From assembly GCF_003355455.1 (NCBI RefSeq), contig NZ_CP031358.1, forward strand, positions 248,001 through 312,000: 64,000 nucleotides of DNA, given 5' to 3'. The stretch is from Erythrobacter aureus (GTDB lineage Bacteria; Pseudomonadota; Alphaproteobacteria; Sphingomonadales; Sphingomonadaceae). Under the pieces are notes generated by a model. The model did no database searches, was not told the origin of the DNA, and saw only the letters and a program-made list of their open reading frames with translations. Each line of letters starts with the position of its first letter. Positions within the stretch are counted from its first letter, which is position 1. Made by a program: the position numbers and the translations under genes. Below are positions 40,918 to 49,774 of the stretch, one piece after another.

Positions 40918-42012
40918 GACCTGGGTGTTGGCCTCTAGCTGGTCGAGCAGGAGCTGGCTGTCGGCGAGCGATATCATCGATACCGTTGTGAAGACCAGAA
41001 AGCCCTCGTGCTCTGGGAGATAGACGCTGCGAAGAGAGACGTATGCTTTCTCGGCCTCGTAGTCGACGGAGCCGCTGACCTCTGCGGAAACGTATCCCCT
41101 CCACTTGTGAGCACTGGGGATGCTGATGGCAGTTGCGCCTACACCCTTGAGGCCTGCGCGGACGTTCTTCAGGACCGCGGTTGAGGGGTCAGAGAGGTCA
41201 ACCTTCCCGGTCTGGATGCCATGGCTGTAATCACCGAAGCCAACATGAGCCCATTGCTTATCCGAAACGGTTTGCTCCAGCCGGTGGAAGTCGGACACCA
41301 TCCCATTTTCGAGCGTGATGGTGTTGCTGACAGGCGTGAGTGCCCACGGCGCTAGTATGGACACATGGGCGTTCGGATATTTGTAGAGCCGTGGGGACGG
41401 ATCCCAGACGGGGTTGAATAGCAACTCGGTCCGTCGGGTTCCGCCTTTGATGCCTGCAAGGGTCGTGGCGATGATATCTTCATTGATGAACATCGGGCCG
41501 TAGGCCGTCTGAAGGGGTGTGCCCTCGGCGGCCGCGGTGAGGATGCGATCGACGCTGGCGACGGACTCTTGGGCTTTCTCGCGATAGCTGGGGATGTCAG
41601 AAGCGCTGAGGCTGGCCTCGATGGCGGCATCGAGATTTTCGGAGCGAACGACGCGGCCGGCGCGCAAGCTGAGGTCGGCACTGTGCCAGGTCTCGTAACC
41701 GAGCTCTGCTGAGGGGCCGATGACCCTGTCGACGAGATCGGCGAGGAGCGCCTTGAATTCGACCAGCTGGCGGTCTTTGAACGGGATCGAGTCCCAGAAC
41801 TCGCGATGCAAGTCCTCGGTGATGTAGCCATCGGCATTCCGAGCGATGAGCATGATTTCCTGCTGGCGCTCCGTCATGCGCGGCTGCTCGGCTGGTTGCT
41901 GCGGCTTTGGCTGCGCGTAGTAAATCGGCGGGGGTTTCGGGGCAGCCTGGGCGACAGCTTGGGTCGGCAGGATCGCGGCTATCAGCGCGAGGATGGCAAG
42001 TTTGATGCGCAT
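40909..42012 (-). CDS. exported hypothetical protein
   Basis: A 367-aa protein with a Sec signal peptide (1-22, cut near AVAQA), a proline/glutamine-rich linker to about 45, then a soluble periplasmic or secreted domain rich in beta segments. The ATG at 42012 has GGAG nine bases upstream. No family recognised; no cysteine pairs. Confidence 0.78.
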   Translation of the reverse strand: MRIKLAILALIAAILPTQAVAQAAPKPPPIYYAQPKPQQPAEQPRMTERQQEIMLIARNADGYITEDLHREFWDSIPFKDRQLVEFKALLADLVDRVIGPSAELGYETWHSADLSLRAGRVVRSENLDAAIEASLSASDIPSYREKAQESVASVDRILTAAAEGTPLQTAYGPMFINEDIIATTLAGIKGGTRRTELLFNPVWDPSPRLYKYPNAHVSILAPWALTPVSNTITLENGMVSDFHRLEQTVSDKQWAHVGFGDYSHGIQTGKVDLSDPSTAVLKNVRAGLKGVGATAISIPSAHKWRGYVSAEVSGSVDYEAEKAYVSLRSVYLPEHEGFLVFTTVSMISLADSQLLLDQLEANTQVLR

Positions 42013-42076
42013 GGGTCGTTTCTCCATGGAGGATAGGCGTACTGGGCCAGCCGGATTGTGCAAGAGCGGCAGTGGT

Positions 42077-42523
42077 TTAGGCGGCTGCCCGGACGAAGTC
42101 CTCTTCGACCTCACGCCGGAAGAGGTCGCGCATTGCCCAGCCGAGTGCGCGCGCCGGGTCGGCGGTGGCTGAGAACTGGCCCTTCACGCTGGCGCCGCAG
42201 CTCTCGTTGTGAAGCAGTTCGAACCGCCCCTTCCCCTTGCGCTTGACCCAATAGTCGGAGGTCTCGCTCTCATAAGCGATGACCCGTTCTGCGCTGTTGT
42301 CTGGACGCATCGTCGAATGGTCGATGCACAGGCAAACGAGCCAGGTTGCGCGACCGCGCACACCAGCCGCCGGCGCGAGGAGAAAGGATCCGTCGATTTC
42401 CGCGCAGGCGGCTTTGCAGTCCTCGAAGTTGCCGGACATCACCGCATGCGGGTCGGGGCCGATGTCATCACGGCGCATGAATGTGCGGCCGCTGATGCGG
42501 CAAAAGCCTTGGTCGTCGAACAT
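42077..42523 (-). CDS. hypothetical protein with several cysteines
   Basis: A 148-aa soluble protein with cysteines spread through it (GFCRI, KAACAE, LVCLCID, ESCGAS). The ATG at 42523 is chosen because AAGGAACCCAT precedes it. No domain recognised. It is separated by 64 bp from the exported protein. Confidence 0.7.
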   Translation of the reverse strand: MFDDQGFCRISGRTFMRRDDIGPDPHAVMSGNFEDCKAACAEIDGSFLLAPAAGVRGRATWLVCLCIDHSTMRPDNSAERVIAYESETSDYWVKRKGKGRFELLHNESCGASVKGQFSATADPARALGWAMRDLFRREVEEDFVRAAA

Positions 42524-42633
42524 ATGGGTTCCTTCGCGATCGGTCATCGCAGGCTGCCAACGTGGCGCCAGCGCGAAGGAGTGAAACACTTTCCTTCCTA
42601 CTGAACCTGCCCTTCAGGACAGAGTTCATTTAA

Positions 42634-43545
42634 TCAGCGCGTAGCGTGCTTTTCATAACCTGGGCGAAAGGACTTCTGCCCGTAGGTTTTGACATACAGT
42701 GTCGGCTGTGACGAAAGCATTCTGGCAGGTCGCTTGAGATCGATGAAGCCGAAGTCCCGGGGAATCTGATTTGGCGTGAAGCCGCGAACCAATCCGAGCT
42801 CTGGATTGGCAAACAGCCCCGCCAAGCGATAGTCGAAGGTGGGGAGGTCAATTCTCGCTGATTGCCCTGCCGTTATGTACATCCTGGCGGCCTCCTGGTC
42901 TCCGACAGCCGTATTGTAATACCAGATCGCAATCATGTTCTGGCCGCTCAGGTTTCTTATCTCCATCTGAGCGATGTTGCCAGTAAGGGCCAGCGTCCGC
43001 TCAATCTTCCCGTTTGCCGGGAATGGCGTGTCATAAGCCAGTCCATTTGACTGGGAAGGGCGGACAGGCGTTTCGACGCGCGGCGGCTGTGTCAGTTGAA
43101 TTGGGGTTGGCGTCTGCGGAATTGTTGGAGAAACATATCGAGGCTCTATCTTCTCGATCTGAGATGACTTGCCAGCAAATGTAGAAAGAAGCGCGCCACC
43201 CCCTAGGAGGAGAACCACTATCCCAGCGGCCTGACTAGCCTGTCTGGATTTGATGGTTTTCAGATAGCTGGGCTTCTTGGAGCGTGTGATCAGAAGGCAT
43301 CCAGCATATGCCATCACAAGGCAGCCGATGAAGCTGAGAAGCGGGGAGAGAAAGGCCATTATTCCGCCCAGGACACCTTGGGTGACTGGCCGGCCGGCGC
43401 CGAAAAGATCGACTATGACGATCCTTGGAAGGTCGAAGAGGAACGAGAGTCCTATGATCGACGATATTATTGCGCCTTTTTGACTCTGGGTCGCGAGATC
43501 GAACAGGTCTTCAAAGAAGCTTGACCGGTTTCTGGAATAAGCCAT
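42634..43545 (-). CDS. membrane protein with extracytoplasmic domain
   Basis: A 303-aa protein with three hydrophobic segments (about 25-48, 58-85 and 103-125), a Pro/Thr-rich linker (about 135-165), and a C-terminal beta-rich domain (165-303) that probably faces the periplasm. Codon use is less GC-rich than its neighbours. No family recognised. Located between an unrelated gene and the integrase. Confidence 0.75.
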   Translation of the reverse strand: MAYSRNRSSFFEDLFDLATQSQKGAIISSIIGLSFLFDLPRIVIVDLFGAGRPVTQGVLGGIMAFLSPLLSFIGCLVMAYAGCLLITRSKKPSYLKTIKSRQASQAAGIVVLLLGGGALLSTFAGKSSQIEKIEPRYVSPTIPQTPTPIQLTQPPRVETPVRPSQSNGLAYDTPFPANGKIERTLALTGNIAQMEIRNLSGQNMIAIWYYNTAVGDQEAARMYITAGQSARIDLPTFDYRLAGLFANPELGLVRGFTPNQIPRDFGFIDLKRPARMLSSQPTLYVKTYGQKSFRPGYEKHATR

Positions 43546-43610
43546 TCAACACCTCTGAGGATCTGGTCGATATTCCGATATTCTAGAGGGTTATTCGAAA
43601 GTTTGGCGGG

Positions 43611-44708
43611 CTATGTGATCCCGCGCATCTTCGCGGCCAGTTTCGACGTCGCCGGAACAAGATGGCGAGCATAGCTGAGGGGCTGCTTGGGTGAGCTCCA
43701 GCGAAGGCCATGCATGATCGCGCCAATATCAACGCCGGCGGCTATCATGTCCTGGTCGACACCAATGCGTAGCGAGTGCGCGCTGGTGGCCTTGATGATG
43801 CCGCCGATCTGGGAACGGTCGAACTCCCCCTCGTCAGCAAGCCCTTCGAGGTGCGAGCGTAGCCGTTCCTTGAGAATGCTGGAGACTGAGCCTTCGGCGA
43901 GGTGTCCAGTGCCGCTGACCCGATAGGAGAGCGGACGGAACAGATAACCGTCCTCGATGTCAGCCTTCTCGACCCATGCGTCGATGTGTTGAAGGGTGCG
44001 CGAGGACAGCCAGGCAGTAGCGCCCTCCCCTTCCTGGTCGGTCTTGGACCGTGGGATGAAGAGCGAGGCCTCACCCTGTGGCAGCCGGTGGATGTGCTCG
44101 AGACGAACGCGCACTAGCTCGGATCGGCGAAGTCCGGCATCGTAGCCTGCGGAGATCATAGCGCGGTCGCGTAGCCCGGCTGGGTCGTCGGGGATGGATT
44201 CCAGCAAGCTGAGCAGTGACAGAGGCAACGGGGCATCCTTCTCGATGTCCTCGACATCGCCCTTGATGCGCAGTCCCCTCGCCTGCTCGCGCGGCCGACT
44301 ATCGCGCCGGCGGATCTCGCGCTGCTTCCAGCGGAGGTTGTCATCGGCAGGCGAAGGCAGCTCGAGCGTAGCGTGCAGCGTGACCATCGAGGCGATAAGC
44401 CGATCGATGGAACTCTTGGAATAACCCTCGTGCGCTCGCTGCTCGATCAGCGAGTACAGGTCAAGGGGTGACACCGGGAGCGTCGGCTGGTGGCGAGCGC
44501 TCTGGAAAGCCTCAACGATGCGGAGATCGGAGAGGATGGCACGCAGCGTGTTGGGCGCGATCGACTTCGACCATGAGAGAAGTCGGCGTTCGGTCTCGTA
44601 TGAAGGCGGCTCTGGGCCGAAGGCAGCTGACAGGATGGTGGAGCGCGCGTCATCAACGACCGCGTTCTTTGGGCTAATGTCTGCCGATATCGGGGTGTAT
44701 TCGGTCAT
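43611..44708 (-). CDS. tyrosine recombinase / integrase
   Basis: A 365-aa phage-integrase-family enzyme. Core-binding helices at about 35-130, catalytic domain 165-365 with Arg194 (GLRRSEL), Lys222 (SKTDQ), His311-x-x-Arg314 (HSLR), Trp337 in place of the second His, and nucleophile Tyr346 (SYARHL). It could be a dimer resolvase for the plasmid or drive integration of a gene cassette. Start overlaps the AcrVA2-like gene by four bases, so the two are translated together. Confidence 0.92.
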   Translation of the reverse strand: MTEYTPISADISPKNAVVDDARSTILSAAFGPEPPSYETERRLLSWSKSIAPNTLRAILSDLRIVEAFQSARHQPTLPVSPLDLYSLIEQRAHEGYSKSSIDRLIASMVTLHATLELPSPADDNLRWKQREIRRRDSRPREQARGLRIKGDVEDIEKDAPLPLSLLSLLESIPDDPAGLRDRAMISAGYDAGLRRSELVRVRLEHIHRLPQGEASLFIPRSKTDQEGEGATAWLSSRTLQHIDAWVEKADIEDGYLFRPLSYRVSGTGHLAEGSVSSILKERLRSHLEGLADEGEFDRSQIGGIIKATSAHSLRIGVDQDMIAAGVDIGAIMHGLRWSSPKQPLSYARHLVPATSKLAAKMRGIT

Positions 44709-45826
44709 GACAAATTATATCCAGGTCGCTGCGCTCCTGTGCGACCTTGGACGCGCACTGGGCGAATTCGGATGCGCTTTATTAGACTGTTTTTCGGGCC
44801 ATAATGCTGGCGTCGCCAGTGACCTCGACGCCAATGAGCTCGAACAGGGGCGCGCGAGCCTTCCCCCAATGAACCAGCCTGGAAGTCATCGTTCTCTTCT
44901 TCGAGGTCGCAGAGCGAGATTTTGGTCCAGCCGAGTTTGGCCAGTTGCCGCTCGGCCTTTCGAGCGCCGGCCTTTCCGGCTTCGACCTTCTGTACGAGAT
45001 GGCTTGGAGCAGTGGGGTCCCAACGCCGTCTGATGCCGGCGGCGCAGTTGTCGATGTATAGCAATGCGTTGACGACCAGGGGCAGCATCTCTTGGATGAT
45101 CCGAATGCCAGTGTTGAATCCCTTTTTCATGTGGGAGGGCATGGGAATCGTTGCGTGAGAATACTGCTCGGGACTCGCCAGGTCTGGATGGTGGATGCTC
45201 ATCGTAGCATCGGAATTTTCAGAGTAGTGCGCGAGAGCGCGCGCGATTGCTTCGCCGACTGTCTCGTCAGCCCCCTTAGGGGACTCCAGAGGAAGCATAG
45301 AGCAATCCATGGGGAACGGTCGCCCAGCTCGCCGAGCAAATGGAGTGATGTACAGGATTGGACCATCACCCCCCATGCGCTTCTCGATTGCGAGACCTTC
45401 AATGGCCTGAAGCTCGGGAAGCAGGGATTCTTTTGGGAATTCTACGTAGAAGGCGTCGTACGGAATGCTGATTTCAGAGAGCGTCACGTCATCGACGTCG
45501 GTATGTGAGATCTCCTCAGTTAAGGGTTGAGAGAAGCGAAATATCTGTTTGCCGCTCTGTATTATCGAACCGATTGTGGAGGCCGTGTTGGCGAGGTTAG
45601 GATCCATTGGTCCTGCGGCCTCTCCGAGCTTGTAGTGGGCTAAAGCTACTGCTGAAGCTAGCAGCATATGCTCGCTCGCATCCTCGTCGAATTGCAAGAC
45701 GGATGATATGCCAGTGCGATAGCGGGCTCTCTGAGCAGTTCGATAAGCACGGTCTTCATGGTATATGTCGCGCACCAGCGGCCCATAGCCGGTCTCGGAG
45801 AGCCATTCGAATGGTGCCGCTGTCAT
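44705..45826 (-). CDS. AcrVA2-like protein
   Basis: A 373-aa soluble protein. Its C-terminus (RAHWRRGHWRRQHYG from about 328, then a basic strand ending RIRPVRVQG) matches the C-terminal pattern of AcrVA2, the plasmid-encoded anti-Cas12a protein of Moraxella (RPHIRRGHWHGYW, then a basic strand). The N-terminal 300 residues are not alignable by eye. AcrVA2 homologues are widespread on plasmids and phages, many with unknown role, so anti-CRISPR function is not shown. It is coupled to the downstream integrase by ATGA. Confidence 0.65.
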   Translation of the reverse strand: MTAAPFEWLSETGYGPLVRDIYHEDRAYRTAQRARYRTGISSVLQFDEDASEHMLLASAVALAHYKLGEAAGPMDPNLANTASTIGSIIQSGKQIFRFSQPLTEEISHTDVDDVTLSEISIPYDAFYVEFPKESLLPELQAIEGLAIEKRMGGDGPILYITPFARRAGRPFPMDCSMLPLESPKGADETVGEAIARALAHYSENSDATMSIHHPDLASPEQYSHATIPMPSHMKKGFNTGIRIIQEMLPLVVNALLYIDNCAAGIRRRWDPTAPSHLVQKVEAGKAGARKAERQLAKLGWTKISLCDLEEENDDFQAGSLGEGSRAPVRAHWRRGHWRRQHYGPKNSLIKRIRIRPVRVQGRTGAQRPGYNLS

Positions 45827-45871
45827 GTGAATTTCCTCTTCAAATCAATCTGAGACCGATCAAAAAAACCT

Positions 45872-46249
45872 TCATTCTCGGCTGGCAGTCGCCAAGACGG
45901 CGGCCGCGGCGATCGCGAGGCCAGCATGGACGGCATTCACCGCGCCCGGCAGATCCTTCTTCGTCGGCTCATCATCGGTGAGCAGCGCGCGGGCGCTACC
46001 GTCGGGCGCCCGGCTAAGGAGAAGGTGTTTGCCCTCAGGGATGAGGAGCATAGCGGCCGTCTCGTAGGCGGAGTTCTTGAGGAGCTTGTCGAAGCGCAGC
46101 CACTGGTCGTGATAGCGAGAGCTGTTGCCTCTCTGCGTCTTGATGGGCCCGAGCACCGCCTCGAAGCATTCGACGAGGATTTCGAACTGCTGGTTTTCGC
46201 TGGCCTGCTTCGTGCGCTTGGCAAGGACGGCGAGTTCACTGGGATCAAG
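45872..46249 (-). CDS. tail-anchored membrane protein
   Basis: A 125-aa protein: helical soluble domain (1-100) and one C-terminal hydrophobic segment (about 103-121, AVNAVHAGLAIAAAAVLA), so it may sit in the membrane by its tail. The ATG at 46249 follows GAGGAGAGACT. Placed 38 bp after the unknown protein at 46288-47862. Function unknown. Confidence 0.7.
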   Translation of the reverse strand, partial: LDPSELAVLAKRTKQASENQQFEILVECFEAVLGPIKTQRGNSSRYHDQWLRFDKLLKNSAYETAAMLLIPEGKHLLLSRAPDGSARALLTDDEPTKKDLPGAVNAVHAGLAIAAAAVLATASRE

Positions 46250-46287
46250 CATAGTCTCTCCTCTTTTGGAGGTCGGCGGACGATTGG

Positions 46288-47862
46288 TCATTCATGCGTG
46301 CAGTTCCCCATGAAGCACTGGATGGTCTTGTCGATAGCGTCGACAAGCGGCTGAATGTCACTGATGCCGACCTCGGAGAATGTCCGTTGGGCGGAGGCGA
46401 ACATCTCGTTAGCTAGAATGCCGGAAACCGAGGGAATATAGGGACGTGAAGAGAGGAAGTGACCGCCAATGTAATAACTCTCCATTCCATCCTGATTGCC
46501 GTAAAACGGCGATGCAGGGAAAAGCACTGCATCCCTTGCGCCGCCCTCGCCAATGTTGATCCGGATCCCGGCTGGCTGAGAGTTCACGTAAATTGGCGGA
46601 GGGCTGATGTCGGGGTCGCCCGCAGCTGCCAATCGGGAAATGAGTATCTCGATTGTGGCCTGACTGATAACTGTCATAAGGTTCGCGCGCTCGGTGATTT
46701 CAACCTTAGAGACATGGTTGACGGAGCGAGCTTGAAGCGACCTCAAGGTCTCAGTGAGACGCGGAATATCTTCGAAGTCGAGCTCCCCGCCGAAACCCAA
46801 AATCGGGAATTCAGCGCCTGGAAGGTAGATCTCTTTCCGGTAGGGGGAGGCTGGACGTTCAGAATCGGGACGAATTTCGTAATTTTGATGAGGGGTATAT
46901 ATTATGCCCCCCTCGATGTGGGTGAGTTCAGCCAAGTGCTTACAGGCTCGCGATTGAGCTGGCTTCATCCGCAGAGGGAGATCAGGTTCGCATTCCTCGT
47001 CATAATGGCCCCGGATAATTCTGCCCGGCTTAGACTTGGCGGCCTTGAGCAGGGATCCGGAGGGGTTAAAGGCTCCCCGGCGAGATACCCTCGTGATGCT
47101 GACTGGCGGTATTTCGGGGTAATCGAAGTGCTTCAGGTGCGCGTTGGCTTCATCCGCAAGGAGCCCGAGTGCAGTCGGAGTGTAGGCGTACACCGCGGCA
47201 TCGATAGTGAGTTCAAAGGATTTGCCAGTCTCCCCCATGAAGAGGTACTTATCCGTCCGCGCGCCTTCCAACGGAAAGGCGAAAAGGTAGTAGATCGGCA
47301 AAGCTAGCGTGGTGGTCTCGAAGACCTCCCCTGCTCCGGTCTCGATCTTGAAACGACCTTTATCGCTGAGCCATGACACATCGACCTTGGAAGACCTGCC
47401 GTCTGAGAGGAAGTAAGATCGGACGGCGAGTGCATGCAGCTCACTGCAATATGGCGCAGTCTCGTCAGGGCGATGTGCAACAAGCGAGAAGCGGTCCGAG
47501 ATGTCGATGGCGGCAGCGAGGGGATCGGAGGCGGACAGCAGCCGCAACTCGTGGTCGTATTCAAAAGCAAACGAGTACGTCTCACCATCAAGGGAAACCC
47601 AATCGATACGTGTGAGTCCAGGACGGCTGGCGGGAGCATTGTACCAGAAACGAAAGGTTCTGGAGGGGGTCACGAGAGAGCCATCTTTAGAGGCCTCTGC
47701 AGATCGAATGTCCTTAAACGCAGCCACATACTCGTCGCGACCACCCTCGCCCATGGAATCCCACCACGGACTGCAATCGTCGAAAGTCTCTGCGTCTGGC
47801 CAGCGTGAGGTATCCGGAAGTTTGGCGGTGGCGAATTCGGAAGGCTCGATTGAGGTGTTCAT
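46288..47862 (-). CDS. large hypothetical protein
   Basis: A 524-aa soluble protein with mixed alpha/beta character and no membrane segment. The ATG at 47862 is preceded by AAGGAAAATGG; an earlier in-frame start lacks a ribosome site. No domain recognised. Codon use is somewhat less GC-biased than the Wadjet genes. Forms a unit with the tail-anchored protein. Confidence 0.75.
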   Translation of the reverse strand: MNTSIEPSEFATAKLPDTSRWPDAETFDDCSPWWDSMGEGGRDEYVAAFKDIRSAEASKDGSLVTPSRTFRFWYNAPASRPGLTRIDWVSLDGETYSFAFEYDHELRLLSASDPLAAAIDISDRFSLVAHRPDETAPYCSELHALAVRSYFLSDGRSSKVDVSWLSDKGRFKIETGAGEVFETTTLALPIYYLFAFPLEGARTDKYLFMGETGKSFELTIDAAVYAYTPTALGLLADEANAHLKHFDYPEIPPVSITRVSRRGAFNPSGSLLKAAKSKPGRIIRGHYDEECEPDLPLRMKPAQSRACKHLAELTHIEGGIIYTPHQNYEIRPDSERPASPYRKEIYLPGAEFPILGFGGELDFEDIPRLTETLRSLQARSVNHVSKVEITERANLMTVISQATIEILISRLAAAGDPDISPPPIYVNSQPAGIRINIGEGGARDAVLFPASPFYGNQDGMESYYIGGHFLSSRPYIPSVSGILANEMFASAQRTFSEVGISDIQPLVDAIDKTIQCFMGNCTHE

Positions 47863-48033
47863 TCCATTTTCCTTTTCTTCGTCTTCGTAGGCGATGCAGA
47901 GAGGAGTAATCGTTTGCCGTGAGTTTGTGGCGGGGGGCACACCCCCTACCCTTCTCGCGCCACCCCAAAAGTCGGCCATCGCCCCGCCCGCAGAGTTTGT
48001 CTGCGCGACCCATGTGCATTTTCTGAAGCGACA

Positions 48034-48082
48034 ATATCACGATAACGACTAGATACAACGATAAGTGTCCTTATCGTGATAT
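48034..48082. promoter_or_regulatory. operator cluster with three CGATAA half-sites
   Basis: ATATCACGATAA (48034-48045) and TTATCGTGATAT (48071-48082) are perfect 12-bp inverted arms. A third half-site, ACGATAAG (48058-48065), forms an inner palindrome with CTTATCGT (48070-48077). Two alternative dimer sites share the right arm. It lies just before the gene at 48118 and is likely its operator. Confidence 0.6.
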
Positions 48083-48117
48083 ATCCGGCTGAGAGCGATA
48101 TCTGCCAAATTGCCTCG

Positions 48118-49650
48118 ATGCGCGAGGTTTTTAGGACGCGGCTCGATAGACCCCTCTATCGAGCCGTTTGGGCTGTCATTTCAGGTCAAATCCACTATAA
48201 GAAAACCATGCACTCCGATGTGATCCTAGCTGCCGTCGAAGAGGTTTCGCACCTTATAGGCGTGCTAGATGCGCGGATTTCCGCCAGTCCGCTAGAGGAA
48301 GCATGGCAAGTGAGAGCCTGCTTCCTGGCCGCAGAAAACCTTGCGGCCGTCGATGGGACGCCAACGCGCCCAGCGGACATTTTGGGGCTCATGAGCGGCA
48401 CCGCCCTCCCCCATCCGGACAATTATCTGCCCGCGCTGGCTGGGTACGGGCACTGGCGCCGTTGCATGGCCCAGGTCGAACTCAGCGATCTGGCAAGCCG
48501 CCTTGTTGGCCGCACTCTTTCAACGAAAGCCGCGGCAGCCGAGCGGCAAGCCGACTGGGACCTCGAGGATACGCTGCCGGTCGAAGGCCGGCGATCGATG
48601 GGGACCGGGACGGCAGGAGATGTCGATGAATACGCCCGAAAGGTAGGAGTGCGAGCGCTGCGCTTGATGCGGAAATCCAACGCGGAAGGCCCGAAACTCG
48701 TCGCTTTGGCGCGCGGAATGCAGGAGGTAATCAGGGTCGATCCCGATCCGGATTATTTCACGCGAGCGCATGAGATCCGCAAGGACGTGAAGGCCCAGGC
48801 CAAGGCTGGCGCCGAGTGGCTGAAAGGCGCCCTCCCCTCACCCGATGATGACGAGCAAGAAGCTCTAATCGACGGAAAAGTCGACGAATTTCTGGATGCA
48901 TTGGACTGGGAGAAGCCTTCTCATCTGGGGTCCTGTTATGCCGTTCTGCCGGACAGACTGCGGGATCTCGGCCTGTCGCAGAACCGCCTGAGCTGTCTGA
49001 CGGGAGCAACGAAGAGGCTCGGATTCGAAGGCCGCTTAGATGAGCGTGCGCTGCGTGGGTTCTTGAACCAGCTGGCTGACGAGGCGAAGGCTGGTCTGGC
49101 GCTACTGGATAGCCTCGAGCTGCTGCTGGCAGAGTTTGCTGTGTCGCCAGCGGCCAGTTTTGATGCGCGGTCTCAACTGCCCGAAGTTGTATATGCGTTT
49201 CTCTTGTACCCGGCTGTGGACACTATTTGGCTGGAAACTGCATTGGACATGAAGGAACGCATTGTCCGCAAATTCGTGAAGCGCCTTTCCGATGGGATGC
49301 TCATTGCTCATTGGGCAGAGCGCCGATCGCGGGACGATAGCAGCGGGCGTGACGTAAGGCTCTGGACCGCTGCGCGGTTCGAAAACGATTTCCAGCTGGC
49401 GATGAGAAGGCCCACGAGTGTTCGAAGGCCCTCCCCTGCCCGCTCACTCACCCCGTCTGCGATGATCAATCGGAGCCGTCCGGTCGACACATCGAAACCG
49501 ATGAGCGCTGTCTTTGAAAAGTTCGACCAGGACATGATCGACCTCGAAGAGGAGTTTGGTCGCTTTTTCGGCTCGAGACTGGCGAAAATTGCCTCCCGAG
49601 AAGGCCCCTTACGAGCGAAATCCGGACTTCCGGTAGGTCAGAGTACCTAG
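48118..49650 (+). CDS. plasmid regulator-like protein (DUF1612/HTH-like)
   Basis: A 510-aa soluble protein. The N-terminal third (AWQVRACFLAAENLAAVDG, then DILGLMSG) follows the layout of the DUF1612 plasmid proteins of rhizobia, and residues 365-420 look like the C-terminal helix-turn-helix of that group. I am only moderately sure of this. The ATG at 48118 places the start beyond the operator cluster; no strong ribosome site is seen. Divergent from 47862, convergent with parB, so it may control copy number, partition or neighbours. Confidence 0.7.
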   Translation: MREVFRTRLDRPLYRAVWAVISGQIHYKKTMHSDVILAAVEEVSHLIGVLDARISASPLEEAWQVRACFLAAENLAAVDGTPTRPADILGLMSGTALPHPDNYLPALAGYGHWRRCMAQVELSDLASRLVGRTLSTKAAAAERQADWDLEDTLPVEGRRSMGTGTAGDVDEYARKVGVRALRLMRKSNAEGPKLVALARGMQEVIRVDPDPDYFTRAHEIRKDVKAQAKAGAEWLKGALPSPDDDEQEALIDGKVDEFLDALDWEKPSHLGSCYAVLPDRLRDLGLSQNRLSCLTGATKRLGFEGRLDERALRGFLNQLADEAKAGLALLDSLELLLAEFAVSPAASFDARSQLPEVVYAFLLYPAVDTIWLETALDMKERIVRKFVKRLSDGMLIAHWAERRSRDDSSGRDVRLWTAARFENDFQLAMRRPTSVRRPSPARSLTPSAMINRSRPVDTSKPMSAVFEKFDQDMIDLEEEFGRFFGSRLAKIASREGPLRAKSGLPVGQST

Positions 49651-49651
49651 A

Positions 49652-49680
49652 AAGGCCCTGAAAGCGTCAGAAGGGGCCTT
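49652..49680 (+). terminator. terminator between plasmid regulator and parB
   Basis: AAGGCCC / GGGCCTT stem enclosed by an outer pair CCTAGAA (49646) / TTCTAGG (49689). Followed by AAAAT; moderate strength on either strand. Confidence 0.6.
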
Positions 49681-49699
49681 AAAATCCATTCTAGGTTTC

Positions 49700-49759
49700 T
49701 CGCTCGGCCAATGTTCCAAATTTGTTCTCGTTTTTTGGGCAAATTGGCTGGCCGAGCGA
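49700..49759. repeat. 11-bp inverted repeat downstream of parB
   Basis: TCGCTCGGCCA (49700-49710) and TGGCCGAGCGA (49749-49759) are perfect arms around 38 bp that include T6 and an inner CCAAT / ATTGG pair. It could be a terminator for parB on the minus strand or a partition site. Confidence 0.5.
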
Positions 49760-49774
49760 GCTTAGGGCCTCATT

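Noticed and set aside
43053..43060. One GGGAAGGG on the plus strand against the polarity rule.
   Set aside because: A single exception among 24 in that arm does not break the pattern; it lies in a gene with atypical composition that may be a recent arrival.
49652..49680. Considered as an attachment site for the integrase.
   Set aside because: It is 5 kb from the integrase, has no direct-repeat partner, and looks like a terminator.
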